Source of the DNA: Bremia lactucae
Lineage: Eukaryota; Oomycota; Peronosporomycetes; Peronosporales; Peronosporaceae
Reading direction: 5' to 3'
Length of the DNA stretch: 33,167 nucleotides
Assembly (NCBI RefSeq): GCF_004359215.1
Contig: NC_090618.1
Location: 398,709-431,875, forward strand
In this document: positions 20,133-30,884 of the stretch, piece by piece
Numbering within the stretch: the stretch's first letter is position 1
Layout: every line of letters starts with the position of its first letter
The notes under the pieces: model-generated
What the model was told of the DNA's origin: nothing
Databases searched by the model: none
What the model saw: only the letters and a program-made list of their open reading frames with translations
Translations under genes and position numbers: made by a program

Positions 20133-21480
20133 TTACACATTACATAAAACTCTTGCTTTAAACCAGTCGGTAATTGCCTTTATCTTTTCGGGATCAGGGT
20201 GCACACCATGTTTACCGACAATGCACCCAAGAATTGGTACTTCGCTTGCAGCGAATATAATTTTCTTGAGATTTGCGTGCAGCTTGTGCTTTCGCATAAG
20301 TGTAATAACCTGACTAACGTGAGATTTATATACTTCCACGTCCGTCTTTCCGTCCATGGCCCGGCTATGGACGAATACATCGTTAATTTAACTCGGTGCG
20401 TATTTTCGCACCGGTTTCAACAGATTCGTTACGCATTTGCTGAATGTTGCAGTTCGTTGCTAAGCCAGAGCATCCCACTGGGAGGGCTCACTGCTGTGTA
20501 GGGGATGTCCCGTTAACGCATACGGATCTGATAAAATACATCCATCAGATCCATAGACGAAAAGATGGTACTTTTCGACAAACCATCTATGATTACGTCT
20601 TTTCTAGGCATCGGCATTTGAGTCGGTATTGTTGCAGCATTCAGTTTATTGAATGCGTAATGATGTATAAAGTCATACTATCCGCCACCCTCCTGTGGTC
20701 TTTCGCACACATAAGGTCGCGGAGAGCAATGTGAGGAGGTTGACTCCCTTACATGGCCGCTTTTATTCGATCGATAAAGAATTTATCGATCACAAGTGTT
20801 TGTTCACGAGGCAGTGGTCACTGCTTCATGACACAGAACTTCGAGCCCGGTTCGATCTCGACCTCATGTCGAGTTCCTTTATGATTGCATGGAATTGTTT
20901 AAGAGAATACATCCCTGAATTTAATCAAATCCTTGTATAATGGATATGTCTTAAGTGACTCCCAGGATTGAGTAGTATATCTCTCAATACCAGCCTTCAC
21001 ATTGCTATCTGATGAACAAGTGGCAGGCATATTACGGATCGATGCTGCCAGACGATTCTTGCTCATATTTTCTGAGCCAAGGTAAACCTAGGATGACATC
21101 AAATTTGTCATCCAAATCCAGTACGATATAATCATCATCGTACTGTAATCTTTTAATGTGTAGTGAAATTTCACTACGCGTTTCATTACTGTTACCGATG
21201 CGCCTGTCGCTAGAAGCTTCGTCATCCTCGTTTGAGGGAAGTCGCGCTCAACATATTTCTGCCTACGAGCCTCTTGCGACTGGCGACGAATAAAATGATT
21301 CTACGCCCCACAATCCACTAGGGCTCTAAGTGGCAAATCAGCTGTCACTTTTTAGCTTCAAGATAATGATGGATACCTCATCGCCAGGTGCAGAGATACA
21401 TAATATTTGTGTGTCTGGAGCAACTTTAGTCAAGAGATTTGCAAAATTCTCGTGAAGTTGCTGATGAGTAGGGTGTCGCG
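20133..21480 (-). mobile_element. Ty3/gypsy family 2 fragment (protease-RT)
   Basis: Minus-strand protease (21480-21010) and RT (about 20980-20133) of the same family as 4150-7435. The protease keeps an LVDCGA active-site context near 21320 (a stop follows) and a VLDLDDKFDVIL segment near 21085-21125. The RT shows KGTRHEVEIEPGSKF and KQWPLPREQ. At the catalytic box YFDD is destroyed (stop-I-N-D). MRKHKLHANLKK and GCIVGKHGVHPDPEKIKAITD follow, and the fragment is cut at about 20157. Gag, RNase H, integrase and LTRs are missing. The right end abuts another element's LTR. Confidence 0.85.
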
Positions 21481-21485
21481 CCCCT

Positions 21486-21763
21486 ACTGAACCCAATCAA
21501 AAATGTCATCTCTGTAGCTAACACTAACCTGTATTGCGAGCATATTTTTCCTAGATACCTCGCGTAACGGATGATGCTAGGCGTCATCTCTCCTAATGTG
21601 AATGCGCCTAGATGCATCACATACACAAGGGTTGGTCACAAATGCGAACCACACCCGAGTGATGGGTCTGACTAAATTATTTAAGTAATTGAATGTCCCC
21701 TTAAGTAGACCAGGTGAATTTAGCAGTGACTGTTTAATATTAGGGTAACTTTAGCCCGTTACA
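21486..21763 (-). repeat. Truncated 3' LTR of gypsy family 3
   Basis: About 278 bp aligned with 30586-30856, for example CCTCGCGTAACGGATGA, CATCACATACACAAGGGTT and CAAATGxxAACCACACCCGAG. On the minus strand it begins TGTAACGGGC at 21763. The distal part (about 250 bp in the other copy) is missing, replaced by the family-2 protease fragment. Position, 3' of the chromodomain, fits a 3' LTR. Confidence 0.7.
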
Positions 21764-21896
21764 CCATCCACCCCTTTAAGAACGAATTTACACTTTAAAA
21801 TTTGTCAAAGAGGATGGAGGAACTGCGAGCTGTTTAACGCGCCGCTAGTTCTCTCATTTACTTTAGCGACCTGTGTTTTCATACACGGCGCTAAAG

Positions 21897-22760
21897 ATGC
21901 CACCGAAAAGGGGCCACTTTGGTGGGTCGTCTGCGAAGATGCCCACACAACCTCGCACTGAGCGCACGCGCCGCGTTAACTCGCCGGCAGCGTCCAATGC
22001 CTTAGTCGAAACGCTGACAGCTACTGCTGCTGTCGCCTAAACGGGCTTAGGATTTATCCCACATTAAGAGTGAGGATGTTGATCTGTCGCTCAATGTCGA
22101 CTACAATGAGTCGACGCCGTTGCCGTAACCTCATAGAAGTGATGCGACAACGAGCTCATGCGGAAAGATGATGGCGCATTATTGCCCATCCAATTTCTTC
22201 CATGGCTCAGAACATGGAGACAGCAACCTTTACTAATGCTGTCTCGTCATCTGCGCTGGATAGCGCAGCGACCATATATGAGAGTGCTGCCCATAAAGGC
22301 GCAGTCGCTTCTCCGTTGGGTAAAACCACAACGCCTTATGCTCAGACCATTATTCATAATGGGTCTGACATTGAGGATTCTGAGCTAAAAGCTCCGCCGA
22401 CGACACGTAAACGTGCTCAATCGGTGTCACAAGCCAGTCGTTTTGATCGTGGCTATGTGACGGGTGGCATACCACTGATACCCCTTCCATCTAAATGGCG
22501 TCGTTTAAACGGGCCGACAGCGTCGCTCCTCGAGCACGCTCTTCTAGACGCACATAATTTTTATGGCGTCTTTAAATCATGGAAGCTCAAGGAAAATCGC
22601 TTCGGCGTATTTTTCCTAACCCGGTCATGGTACGCTCAAATGAAACGCCCGACCAATACGAGGCGGAATTCACGCGCCCCATCAATCCGAATTCTGATGC
22701 GATGAAACAGCGGTCGCAGCGAAATAGTTTCGCCCGCTTGCAAGGTAAGAGAATTCATGG
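21897..22760 (+). pseudogene. Opposite-strand ORF remnant in gypsy family 3
   Basis: A plus-strand coding relic between the 3' LTR and the minus-strand chromodomain. It starts MPPKRGHFGGSSAKM at 21897 and stops at 22038. In other frames it continues with EDVDLSLNVDYNEST, then SQASRFDRGYVTGGIPLIPL, PSKWRRLNGPTASLLEH and, after another shift, SMEAQGKSLRRIFPNPVMV and NETPDQYEAEFTRPINPN. The consecutive protein-like segments suggest a former gene of about 290 codons. I see no zinc knuckle or enzyme motif. It does not obviously match the family-2 opposite-strand ORFs but occupies a comparable place. Alternative: the Gag of a separate plus-strand element. Confidence 0.45.
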
Positions 22761-22842
22761 GCGGTGCTTTAGTCCCTGTTTCTTCTCGCAACGCTGCTTC
22801 TGCTAGTCCATTTGAGACTTGCGAAGAGGCCTCAGCTGGTGC

Positions 22843-23480
22843 TCAATTTTTTTCATAGGCAGCCATTAAGCCGAGCACATCAATACGTAGGATATCGATC
22901 GACTCCCAAGAGTAGAAACTCTTCGGGGAACCTCTGCGTTGGACGAGGATCTGATACCTTTGTCTCCCGGAGCTGTAAGCAAGCACACCTGCCCTGATGG
23001 ACGCGGTTGGGGATGACCGCTTCCCTGTAAAAAGGAAACGTTGATCCCCGCCCGCCTCCATCAGTGCAGGCGGCGTCCGATAGGAGTGGCGATATCGCTT
23101 ACCTACTCGCGGCTACCTTACCTTCATCCATACAGCCGCAGGCGTAAGCGCTGCTGAACGACGTATTGTGGATCAAGAATCAAAGCTTGCGACTGACCTC
23201 GGATCTTTATGATGTCCGAGCGAAGGTTCGTCAAGGTTATGAGCGCCTGAAGACTTGCTTGGTCCTTCTGGAGAGGATAATGCTGATAGATCCGCGCTAC
23301 TCGCGTGATGTCCGGGTCCTGTTCGTGGTGGAGGGAGTTGGTCTACTAATCGTTTTTCGCCTTCTCCGTCCCCCTCACCCGAACGAAGCTCGACTCACAG
23401 TCGGCGTCACTATCGGTCTCCTTAGACGGATGGGGTATGTGACTACATTTGGGTCTACATACCGTTTAAGACGCCCACGT
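22843..23480 (-). pseudogene. Integrase C-terminus with chromodomain (family 3)
   Basis: Near 23460-23490 the minus strand reads HPVFYVG, then RLKRYVDPNVV in the next frame, the usual end of gypsy integrases. Further along (23061-22843) comes a chromodomain-like stretch, YQILVQRRGSPKSFYSWESI followed by VLGLMAAYEKN. It resembles the YLVRWRGYPPxxDSWEP pattern of chromoviral integrases, with its aromatic and Trp-Glu positions kept. The chromodomain would direct integration to particular chromatin. A frameshift and stops separate the pieces. Confidence 0.65.
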
Positions 23481-24960
23481 AAAATACAGGGTGCGTCTTC
23501 ATACACGGGAGAAGGGTAAGCCTAAAATCTAGGTCTTTAACCTCTTCAACTACCATAAAGGTTCAATCAAACGCGGCAACAAATTCGTAGTACCTCCAAG
23601 TAGTACAGAAATTGCATTTTTAGGTAGAGTATCAGTACTTAATAGACTTTTTCACCCACTCTAAAGCGCTCATTACTTTGCGACCATTTCGATCCGCATA
23701 TTCTTTTCTTGTCCTGTGCGCTTGCCATTGCGTCACGGACTTTTCGTGTGATGGCATATCGCTCATCCACAAAGCGTAAAGCCTCGTTCACGCTTCTAGC
23801 ATTGAACTCGCCTATGATATCGCCGATAGGTCGGTCATAAGACGTAGTTTTATTAACCACTACTAAACTGGCAGGGTCACTAGGGCAAGTTTCTGTCGCT
23901 GATATGATACCCTCGAGGGGCATTGCCATATTGACAATACCATGTCCCTCTTTCGCACCGAGCATAGTGAGCGGCCCTCCCCCACTAAGACTCGGGCTGC
24001 GCACAAACGAGACTGGCGTCCGAGGATAGCGCAGTCCGTTAATGTAGAACGATGTCTTACCCATAATGGCGTGGACACTGTTATTTATAGCGAGCTCCAC
24101 AAAGGGCAATTGATTGCTCCATTATTTAGGAGTTGCAATAGTGCGTAAGACATCCGCCACGACCCGATTGGCACGTTCTGTTTGGCCATCGGTCTGAGGA
24201 TGATCTGCGGTCGACATGTGGAGCTTGCTACCTAGCAGCTCGAACACATGTGGTCAAAAACCAGACGTAAAATGTGGATCCCGGTCCGATACTATGGACT
24301 CGGGCATCCCGTGTAGTCGGTAAACATGATCCAGGAACAAGAGAGCTTCCCCCTTGCCTGTGATCGATGTTTTACATGGTGCGAAACGCACCATTTTGCT
24401 CAGTCTGTCTACAAAGACGACGGGCCCCGTCCGACCCTTATAATCGGGCGGAATGTCAAACATGAAGTCCAGACTTACTGACTTCCAGCAGTTGGTTGGA
24501 ATCGGTAGCGGCTTCAGTGGCGCACTGCTGGACGGTGCAGGCTTAATGCGCTGACACTGTTCAAGAGCGAATATTGTTGGCCACCCATCTATGTAGGTGT
24601 GGCCACCAAAATTCCTCTGACACTCGTAAGAATGTCTATTCACGGCCCAGATGCTCATTAGATGGTGCATCATTGAGCTCGTGAAGGATCACTAGCTTGA
24701 GATCTGTGTCCGAGGCACATAAATGTTTAAGGGATCACAAGGTGACAGCTGATGCCATAAGAGGCCATCGCCGTAGCTGAAGCAATTTGAATTAGCTTTT
24801 AGGTGCGACAAAGGGTAACCTTTCGTCTACCAAAGTGATCAAACAGCAGGCGACAATGGTCGTCCTGACTGCAGCTCTCTTTTAATTTGAGGACAATAAG
24901 CTCATCCTGTGGCATGCTTTCATGGCTACGGCTAGAATTGTGCTTTAGCACTAGACACAC
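23481..24960 (-). pseudogene. Gypsy integrase (family 3)
   Basis: From high to low coordinates: a degraded zinc-binding region (ILHELNDAPSNEHLG, then ALEQCQRIKPAPSSS), the catalytic core with VSLDFMFDIPPDYKG (first D), VFVDRLSKMVRFAPC, MPESIVSDRDPHFTSGF (second D) and [19 protein letters not shown] (E). It continues LPFVELAINNSVHA, FYINGLRYPRTPVSFV and SNERFRVGEKVY. All three DDE residues are recognisable, but a stop lies shortly after the Glu segment and frames change near 24250. Confidence 0.85.
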
Positions 24961-24964
24961 TTCC

Positions 24965-25370
24965 CTAGTGTCTTACCTCGAAGTCTGGTCTGTGCGATAA
25001 AGCGTAAGCGAAGACATTCGACATACGCGGCTTGTATTTAACTTTGAAATTAAATTCTGAGAAGAATGTAAGCCATCTTGTCATTCTAGGCGAGAGATGC
25101 GTTGAGGTTATAGGAATCCGCAGTGATGCGTGATCCGTATAAACCACAATGGTTCGGTGACCAATAGTTGACAATGGCACACTTTATCGAAAGTAGCTCT
25201 TTGTCATGCACAAAGTAATCTAGTTCCACGGCTTTTAAAATCCGAGGCTGATGAGAGAAGACCCGGTCAACGCCGTCGTCATCCTTCTGCATGAGCGCGC
25301 TGTCAATTGCAAAATTACTTTCATCGCAGACGACGCTAAAGGGCTTATCCGCGTCTGGCAATGCCAACAC
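24965..25370 (-). pseudogene. Gypsy RNase H (family 3)
   Basis: Two overlapping minus-strand frames: FSVVCDESNFAIDSALMQKD and FVHDKELLSIKCAIV (first Asp and the Glu kept), then VVYTDHASLRI (Asp kept) and RMTRWLTFFSEFNFKVKYKP, ending in FAYALSHRPDFE. The last ligand, normally in a DALSRRPD context, reads YALSHRPD. One frameshift near 25150-25180 splits the domain. Confidence 0.8.
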
Positions 25371-25399
25371 CGGTGCCTCTACAAGATATTATTTTACCG

Positions 25400-26121
25400 A
25401 TGCGAACACATCATCTTGCTCTTTTAACCAAACCCATTCTGCGTGTTTTAAAGAGATCAGACAATGGTTTAGTTTGCTCCGCATAATTCTTGCTATATTT
25501 ATGCAAGTAATTAGCGAGTCCTAGGAATTTGCGCAAATTCTTCACATGCCATGGGATTAGCCATCCCTTGATGATTTTACCTTGTCTGGGTCTGCTCGTA
25601 CACCATGTGTACCAACGATGCAGCCCAGTACAGGTATCTCAGGGACCCCTATGACGCACTTTTGCAAGTTGACGTACAATTGGGCGTCCTTCCATGTCTG
25701 CAACACAGCGTCTACATGACACTTGCGCGACTCTATTGCGCTCTCCTCGGCCCTACTATGCACGAATACATCGTCAAAGTAATGGGGGGCGTAGGCACGG
25801 TGCTGACGCATCACGTGAGCCACCACTCGGTTGAATGTCGCAGGTGGTTTTTCAAACCTTGGGGCATCCCAAGGGGATCCTACAGCTGTTTTGGCTAGGC
25901 AATTTCTTCTCACGTACATGTCCCGCCTTGGCTCACTTGTCGAAGAACTCATCGACATATTCCTTCTGCAACGACCATTGCGTGGTCACAGAATACTTGG
26001 TGCCAGGTTCGAGTACTATCTCGTGCCCGATGCTCATATCTGCTGGTAGGCGGCTTGGCACTTCTTCTGGGAACACATCGCGATGTTTCCACAGAACCTC
26101 AAAGAACGGACTTTCTATCAA
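25400..26121 (-). pseudogene. Gypsy reverse transcriptase with large internal deletion (family 3)
   Basis: Starts with FFEVLWKHRDVFPEEVPSRL and IGHEIVLEPGTKYSVTTQWSL, and reaches the EFFDK segment near 25937. It then continues after a deletion: most of the fingers are absent and the next recognisable part is KPPATFNRVVAHVMRQHRAY. The catalytic YFDD box is intact at 25770-25781, followed by DVFVHSRAEES and IPVLGCIVGTHGVRADPDKV. The missing block is roughly 90-100 residues compared with the family, so the enzyme is dead despite an intact active-site motif. Confidence 0.85.
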
Positions 26122-26437
26122 GGCTAGTCCAGCCTTGACCGGCGAAGTGCTTCTTTTTGTCCATTTCTAGGACGCTCTCGTCCATTGTGGACGACGAGCA
26201 ACAGTCCACCAAGTTCTCTCCCGGAACTGGTGCGACTGTTTCGTGGATCTTTCCTTCCTTTAATTTGGCAAGGAACAGATCACACGACATCTCCGTGAGA
26301 TTTACTATCTCCTCGGCAGATTTAAAGACTTGCCGGAGCACCTCAACTGAGGATGCCTCCGCAATTTCGTCTTTGACAGCCTCGAACACCTCGTTCGAAG
26401 GCCCGTCCTCTTTATTAGAGACTGATCCAAAGGTCAC
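26121..26437 (-). pseudogene. Protease-RT linker, family 3 (left copy)
   Basis: An open minus-strand stretch with MTFGSVSNKEDGPSNEVFEA, VEVLRQVFKSAEEIVNL and FLAKLKEGKIHETVAPV. Nearly the same protein is encoded at 28031-28354 (right copy). It is acidic and has no enzymatic motif; it links protease to RT. Confidence 0.7.
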
Positions 26438-26686
26438 TCGTTTAGAAGTGCCTTTGATCGTCCTAATCTATTGAGTACTTGTTCTTCGAGTCACCACGAC
26501 CTTTCTGGGAAGTGGGTGCCGTTGCTCTCCTGGCTAACGCACTTCTTCCAACCGCACCAGGCTCTAAACCCTGTGCCAGTTTATGGACGCTTGACTTCCG
26601 GTCAGCTTGCCGTCTACTGCACAGGCTCTCGACTCTGTGCAGGACGATGGGACATATGACTACTTGTCATTGCCCTTTTCACTATC

Positions 26687-27150
26687 TCAGTCTCCACGAG
26701 CTGGGTAGGAATTGGTGACGGTTGACATCCTCAACGCGCCCTCAACTGTGTTTGACACGACATCAGTTGCATACGCCTCTCGCATAAGCACGTTTTTTCC
26801 GGTGTCCTGCGTAGAGTTCGCAACTGTGCGTGTACGCCAATCTATCCATTGTTGGTGTTTTGCCAGCCATGGCATGACTACGATGAGGTCGTACGGACTC
26901 TCCATACCTAGCACTGTGAGCTTTTCTTTACAAGAGAAGTCACTAAAGCTGAAGGCGAGTTCAACCTGAACTCTTTCTGACTTAACTAGCGCGCCTCTGG
27001 CTAACGAACGGTCGCCGCTTCTTGCTTGCCATCCTGGCAAAGCAAATCAAACATCGCCGGTATCTTCCTTAGAGCCGCGAGCTCTTAAAACAATTGTGAT
27101 GCACCCGAATCCACAGGAGGGTTATCACCTGGTCATAGCCTCTTACATGA
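26687..27150 (-). pseudogene. Gypsy protease, family 3 (left copy)
   Basis: The active-site triad D-S-G is present in PPVDSGASQ (DSG at 27103-27111). The body follows with ELAFSFSDFSCKEKLTVLGM and LIVVMPWLAKHQQWIDW. A frame change separates the active site from the body. The right copy (28539-29158) has the same layout but a mutated triad. Confidence 0.8.
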
Positions 27151-27229
27151 GCGCTATAGACCAGCAGGGTTGAGGTCCGAAATTTCGAGACCTCAGGGAC
27201 TATGCTACCCATTTGTTCGACAACTCTGA

Positions 27230-27839
27230 ACTTAGGGGTAGCTTCAGAGTCCGCGTCAGTAGGGCATCCCGCCCCTACTGCGATCCTGCATTTCCCGACC
27301 CCTCAGTGGTCAATGCAGAACTCATGCGTCTCGCACGCTGGTTCTTGCCATCGCCCGTTGGGAAGGCGAGTCCTTTTGCTGGGCGTCTTCGCCCCAGCAG
27401 AGACCCTGGCATAGCAGCGAGCCATCATATGGCCGCGCTTGCCGCATTTATAACAGACTACGTCTGCATTACCCAACTCCATAGGAGTGGCATCTGTCCT
27501 CTCGGCCGACGGCTTATACCAAGCTGTCGCCGAGGCACTGTTGTAGGATTGCTCCTCAACTAAGGCAATTTGGATTGCCTCTTCCATCGTCGACGGCACC
27601 TTTCTAAAAAGGGCCTGTCGCGATGGGCCATGCCGTAGTCCGTTCATAAACGTGGGCACCTTAATGTGCTCCGGAATCGGACCTACGGTTATGGATGCGG
27701 ACAGCGAGCGCATCTCTTGCACATACTCTTGCAGAGATCGCTTCGCCTGTCGCGCCCCAAAGAAGCGCGCCTGAAGCAACACTTCGTTGTTCGGCGGCTG
27801 GTACATGGCGCGAATCTTTTCCTTAAAGATCGCCCATGA
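27230..27839 (-). pseudogene. Gypsy gag C-terminal part with zinc knuckle, family 3 (left copy)
   Basis: Open on the minus strand from 27839: SWAIFKEKIRAMYQPPNNEV, FGARQAKRSLQEYVQEMRSL, FMNGLRHGPSRQALFRKVPS, then an intact CCHC knuckle CYKCGKRGHMMARC (27414-27455). The capsid start is absent because the sequence begins at the N at 27840. The open frame runs on across the N into RT sequence of the right copy, but that join is an artefact of the boundary. Confidence 0.85.
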
Positions 27840-27840
27840 N
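27840..27840. other. Ambiguous base (N) at the boundary of two copies
   Basis: The only N in the window. It sits exactly where the right copy's RT start (TTGTCGAAGAACTC, from 27841) meets the left copy's gag (ending CGCCCATGA). Both neighbours continue elsewhere in the other copy, at 25937 and 29766, so this is a copy junction and probably an assembly seam. Confidence 0.9.
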
Positions 27841-28354
27841 TTGTCGAAGAACTCATCGATATAATCGACTTGTTCTTTCGGCAACGGCCATTGCCTGGTC
27901 ACACAATACTTGGTGCCAGGTTCGAGGTCTATCTCGTGCCCGATACCCCTATCTGCTGGTAGGCGGCTCGGCACTTCTGCTGGGAACACATCACGATGTT
28001 TCCACAGAACCTCGAAGAACGGACTGTATCTCAAGGCATTCCAGCCTTGAGCAGCGAACCGTGTATTTGTATTTTTGTCCGTTCTAGATCACTCTTGTCC
28101 ATTGTGGACGACGAGCAACAGTCCACCAAGTCCTCTTTTGGAACTGGTGTGACTATTTCGTGGATCTTTCCTTCCTTTAACTCGGCAAGGAACAGACCCC
28201 ACGACATTTCCGGGAGATTTACTATCTCCTCGGTAGATTTAAAGACTTGACGGAGCACCTCAACTGAGGATGCCTCTGCAATTTCGTCTTTGGCGGCCTC
28301 GAACACCTCGTTCAAAGGCCCGTCCTCGCTAATAGGAACTGATACAAACGTCAC
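27841..28354 (-). pseudogene. Linker and RT start, family 3 (right copy)
   Basis: Minus-strand reading gives the linker (MTFVSVPISEDGPLNEVFEA, FLAELKEGKIHEIVTPV, 28354-28031) and the RT entry (FFEVLWKHRDVFPAEVPSRL, HEIDLEPGTKYCVTRQWPLP) up to DYIDEFFD, where the sequence meets the N. It differs from the left copy at roughly one base in ten by eye. Confidence 0.8.
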
Positions 28355-28538
28355 TCTCCGATTGTCACTCGTTTAGACGTGCCTTTGATCGTCCTAATCT
28401 GTCGGGTATTCGCTCTCTGAGTAACGACGAGATTTTTGGGAAGCGGGTGCCGTTGCTCTCCTGGCTAACGCACCCCTTCCAATCGCACCAGGCTCTAGGC
28501 GCCGTGCCGGTTCATGCGACGCTTGACTTCCTGTCAGC

Positions 28539-29158
28539 TCATCGTCTGCTGCCACAGGATTTTATGCTCTGTGCAGGAAATTCGAAAGCATGACTACTTG
28601 TCATCGTCCTTTTCACTACCCCAGTCTCCACGAGGTGGGTAGGAATTGGTGACGTTTGACATCCCGTCAACGCACCCTCGACTGTGTTCGACACGACATC
28701 AGTTACATACACCTCTCGCAGGAGCACACCCCTTCCGGTGTCCTGCGTAGAGCTCGAAACTGTGCGTGTATGCCAGTCTATCCATGGTTGGTACTTCGCC
28801 AACCATGGCATGCCTAGGATGAGGTCATAAAGACTCTCCATTCCTAGCACTGTGAACTTCTCTTTACAAGAAAAGTCACTAAAGCTGAAAGCGAGTTCTA
28901 CCTGAACTCCCTCAGAGTTAATGAGTGCGGCGTTCGCTAAAGAACGGTCGCCTCTTCTCGCTTGCCAAACTGTCAAAGCGACTCAAACATCGCCGGTCTC
29001 TTTCTTAGAGCCGCGAGTCTTACAAAATTCTGTGATGCACTCGAATCCACTAGGAGGGTCATCACCTGGTCATAGCCTCGTACTTGAGCGCTATAGAGCA
29101 GCAGGGTTGATGTCCGAAATTTTAAGACCTCAGGGACTATGCTACCCATTTGTTCCAC
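28539..29158 (-). pseudogene. Gypsy protease, family 3 (right copy), triad mutated
   Basis: Two minus-strand frames: EVLKFRTSTLLLYSAQVRGY and LLVDSSASQNFVRLAALRKR (29158-28973), where the catalytic D-S-G reads D-S-S (29039-29047). Then FSFSDFSCKEKFTVLGMES and LILGMPWLAKYQPWIDW (28976-28539). The left copy keeps D-S-G, so the two copies are not recent identical duplicates. Confidence 0.8.
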
Positions 29159-30284
29159 AACTCTAAAGTTAGGGGTAGTTTCAGAGTCCGCGTGAGTGGG
29201 GCATCCCGCCCCTTCTGCGCTCCTGCATTTCCCGACCTCTCAGTGGTCGATGCAGAATTCATGCGTCTCACACGCTGGTTCTTGCCATCGCTCTTCGAAA
29301 AGGGAGTCCTCTTGTGGTATCTATCCCCAGCAGGAACCCTGGCATAGCAGCCCATCATATGGCCGCGCATGCCGCAATCATAGCAGACAACGTCTGCATT
29401 GCCCAACTCCATGGGAGTAGCATCTGGCCTCTCGGCCGACGGCTTATACCAAGCTGTCGCCGAGGCACTGTTGTAGGATGGCTCCTCAACCAAGGCAATT
29501 TGGATTGCCTCTTCCATCGTCGACGGCACCTTTCTGAAAACGGCCTGTCGCGATGGGCCATGCCGTAGTCCGTTCATAAACGTGGGCACCTTAATGTGCT
29601 CCGGAATCGGACCTACGGTAATGACGCCGACAGCGAGCGCATCTCCTGCACATACTCTTGCAGAGATCGCTTCGCCTGTCGCGCTCCAAAGAAGCGCACC
29701 TGAAGCAACACTTCGTTGTTCGGCGGCTGGTACATGGCGCGAATCTTTGTCTTAAAGATCGCCCATATAGGGAACGCCTTTCTGTCCGCTATAAGCGCCG
29801 AGTAAGCCCACTCCGAGGCCTTACCGCGCATATGCGACATAGCGTACGACACCCTCCGGCTGTCGTCCTCAATGCGCTGCGCGACTCCGCATTGCCAGTG
29901 GACAATCGTGTACGCTGCAGTTCCATCGAACTTGGGCGGGTCCATCCGAATGGGCCTCGGCTGGTGCATCCGTGCTGAGAGCATCTGAAGAGTTCTGTTG
30001 AGAGCCTCGCTCCGAGCCTGCTCATGCCTCAGCTCATCCTGAGTCTGAGTGACGGACTCCGCCGCAGCATGGCTCTGTGCCGCGGACGCGGATCTCCGCT
30101 GTCCGAGCACGAATGCGTCAAACTGCTCCAACTGAGCAACATGTTGCTCAGGAGGACTGCCCAGGTGCCTGGCCAGGGCTTGTTGAGCAAGTCCCTGCGC
30201 CATATGCCCTGTCACCTCCCGACGATGTTCAGAGAGGTGAAAAGAATGAGCCAAATCGATTTTGAGGCTTATCCTCACGTACAC
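29137..30284 (-). pseudogene. Gypsy gag with zinc knuckle, family 3 (right copy)
   Basis: Starts at 30284 or, more likely, at an internal Met (MAQGLAQQALARHLG). The N-terminus is Gln/Ala-rich and probably helical (SVTQTQDELRHEQARSEAL). The capsid segment follows (MDPPKFDGTAAYTIVHWQ, WAIFKTKIRAMYQPPNNEV, KRSLQEYVQEMRSLSAS). A one-base deletion near 29615-29625, seen by comparison with the left copy, shifts the frame. The rest (29589-29137) has FMNGLRHGPSRQAVFRKVPS and a zinc knuckle CYDCGMRGHMMGC (29347-29385) that is one residue short between His and the last Cys. Confidence 0.85.
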
Positions 30285-30328
30285 ACGCAGAGATGCGGGT
30301 CGTAGGAAGGATTTCTAGTGCGACCAAG

Positions 30329-30856
30329 TGTAAACGGAAACGTATTAATGCGGCCACGCTCTACTTAAGCACACAGCCTAACACAGCGAGGAACGGTTTG
30401 ACCGTCTATTCTAGCGTGCAGTGAGGTTGTGGTAAGCGTCTTAGCGACCTCACCCAACGGACTAAGCACTCCAGAAAAGTGTCGGCACGGGAGCGGTAAT
30501 TCGGCTCCTCGTGCGCACTTACTAAGTAGAAAGTAGTTTTCAGACTGATTTATATTTAATCGCGTTAAACATAAATACCTATTTTTACCAATCAAAACAT
30601 CATCTCTAAAGATAACACTTAACTGTATTGCGCGCGTATCTTGCTAAATACCTCGCGTAACGGATGACGCTAGCCGTCATCCCTCCTAATGTGAATGCAC
30701 CTATGTGCATCACATACACAAGGGTTAGTCACAAATGTAAACCACACCCGAGTGCTGGGTCTAATTACTTAATTTAAGTACTTGACCATCCCCTTAAGTA
30801 CACTAAATGTACTTAACGGGGACTGTGTAACATAAGGGCAACTTTGGCCGGTTAGA
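30329..30856 (-). repeat. 5' LTR of gypsy family 3
   Basis: About 528 bp on the minus strand. The start corresponds to TGTAAC in the other copy (here TCTAAC at 30856) and the end is CCGTTTACA at 30329. The first half aligns with 21486-21763. Two bases after the end, TGGTCGCACTAGAAATCC (minus strand) is a candidate primer-binding site because it begins TGG. Gag follows at once. Confidence 0.7.
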
Positions 30857-30884
30857 AAGACTTTATTACACTTTTTGTACTAGT

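Larger units (their letters stand above)
21486..30856 (-). mobile_element. Ty3/gypsy family 3, chromodomain-type element with internal duplication
   Basis: Read on the minus strand: 5' LTR (30856-30329), gag, zinc knuckle, protease, linker, start of RT, then an N at 27840. After it comes a second copy of gag end, protease and linker, then RT, RNase H, integrase, chromodomain, the opposite-strand ORF and a truncated 3' LTR. The repeated part is 25937-27837 against 27841-29766. Apart from that duplication the order is that of a complete gypsy element with a C-terminal chromodomain. Confidence 0.8.

Noticed and set aside
23166..23519. Plus-strand open frame of 117 codons
   Set aside because: The minus strand there reads as the end of integrase (HPVFYVG, then RLKRY), so the plus frame is a shadow.
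27303..28034. A 243-codon minus-strand protein fusing RT start to gag
   Set aside because: It spans the N at 27840, where two element copies are abutted; both halves continue differently in the other copy.
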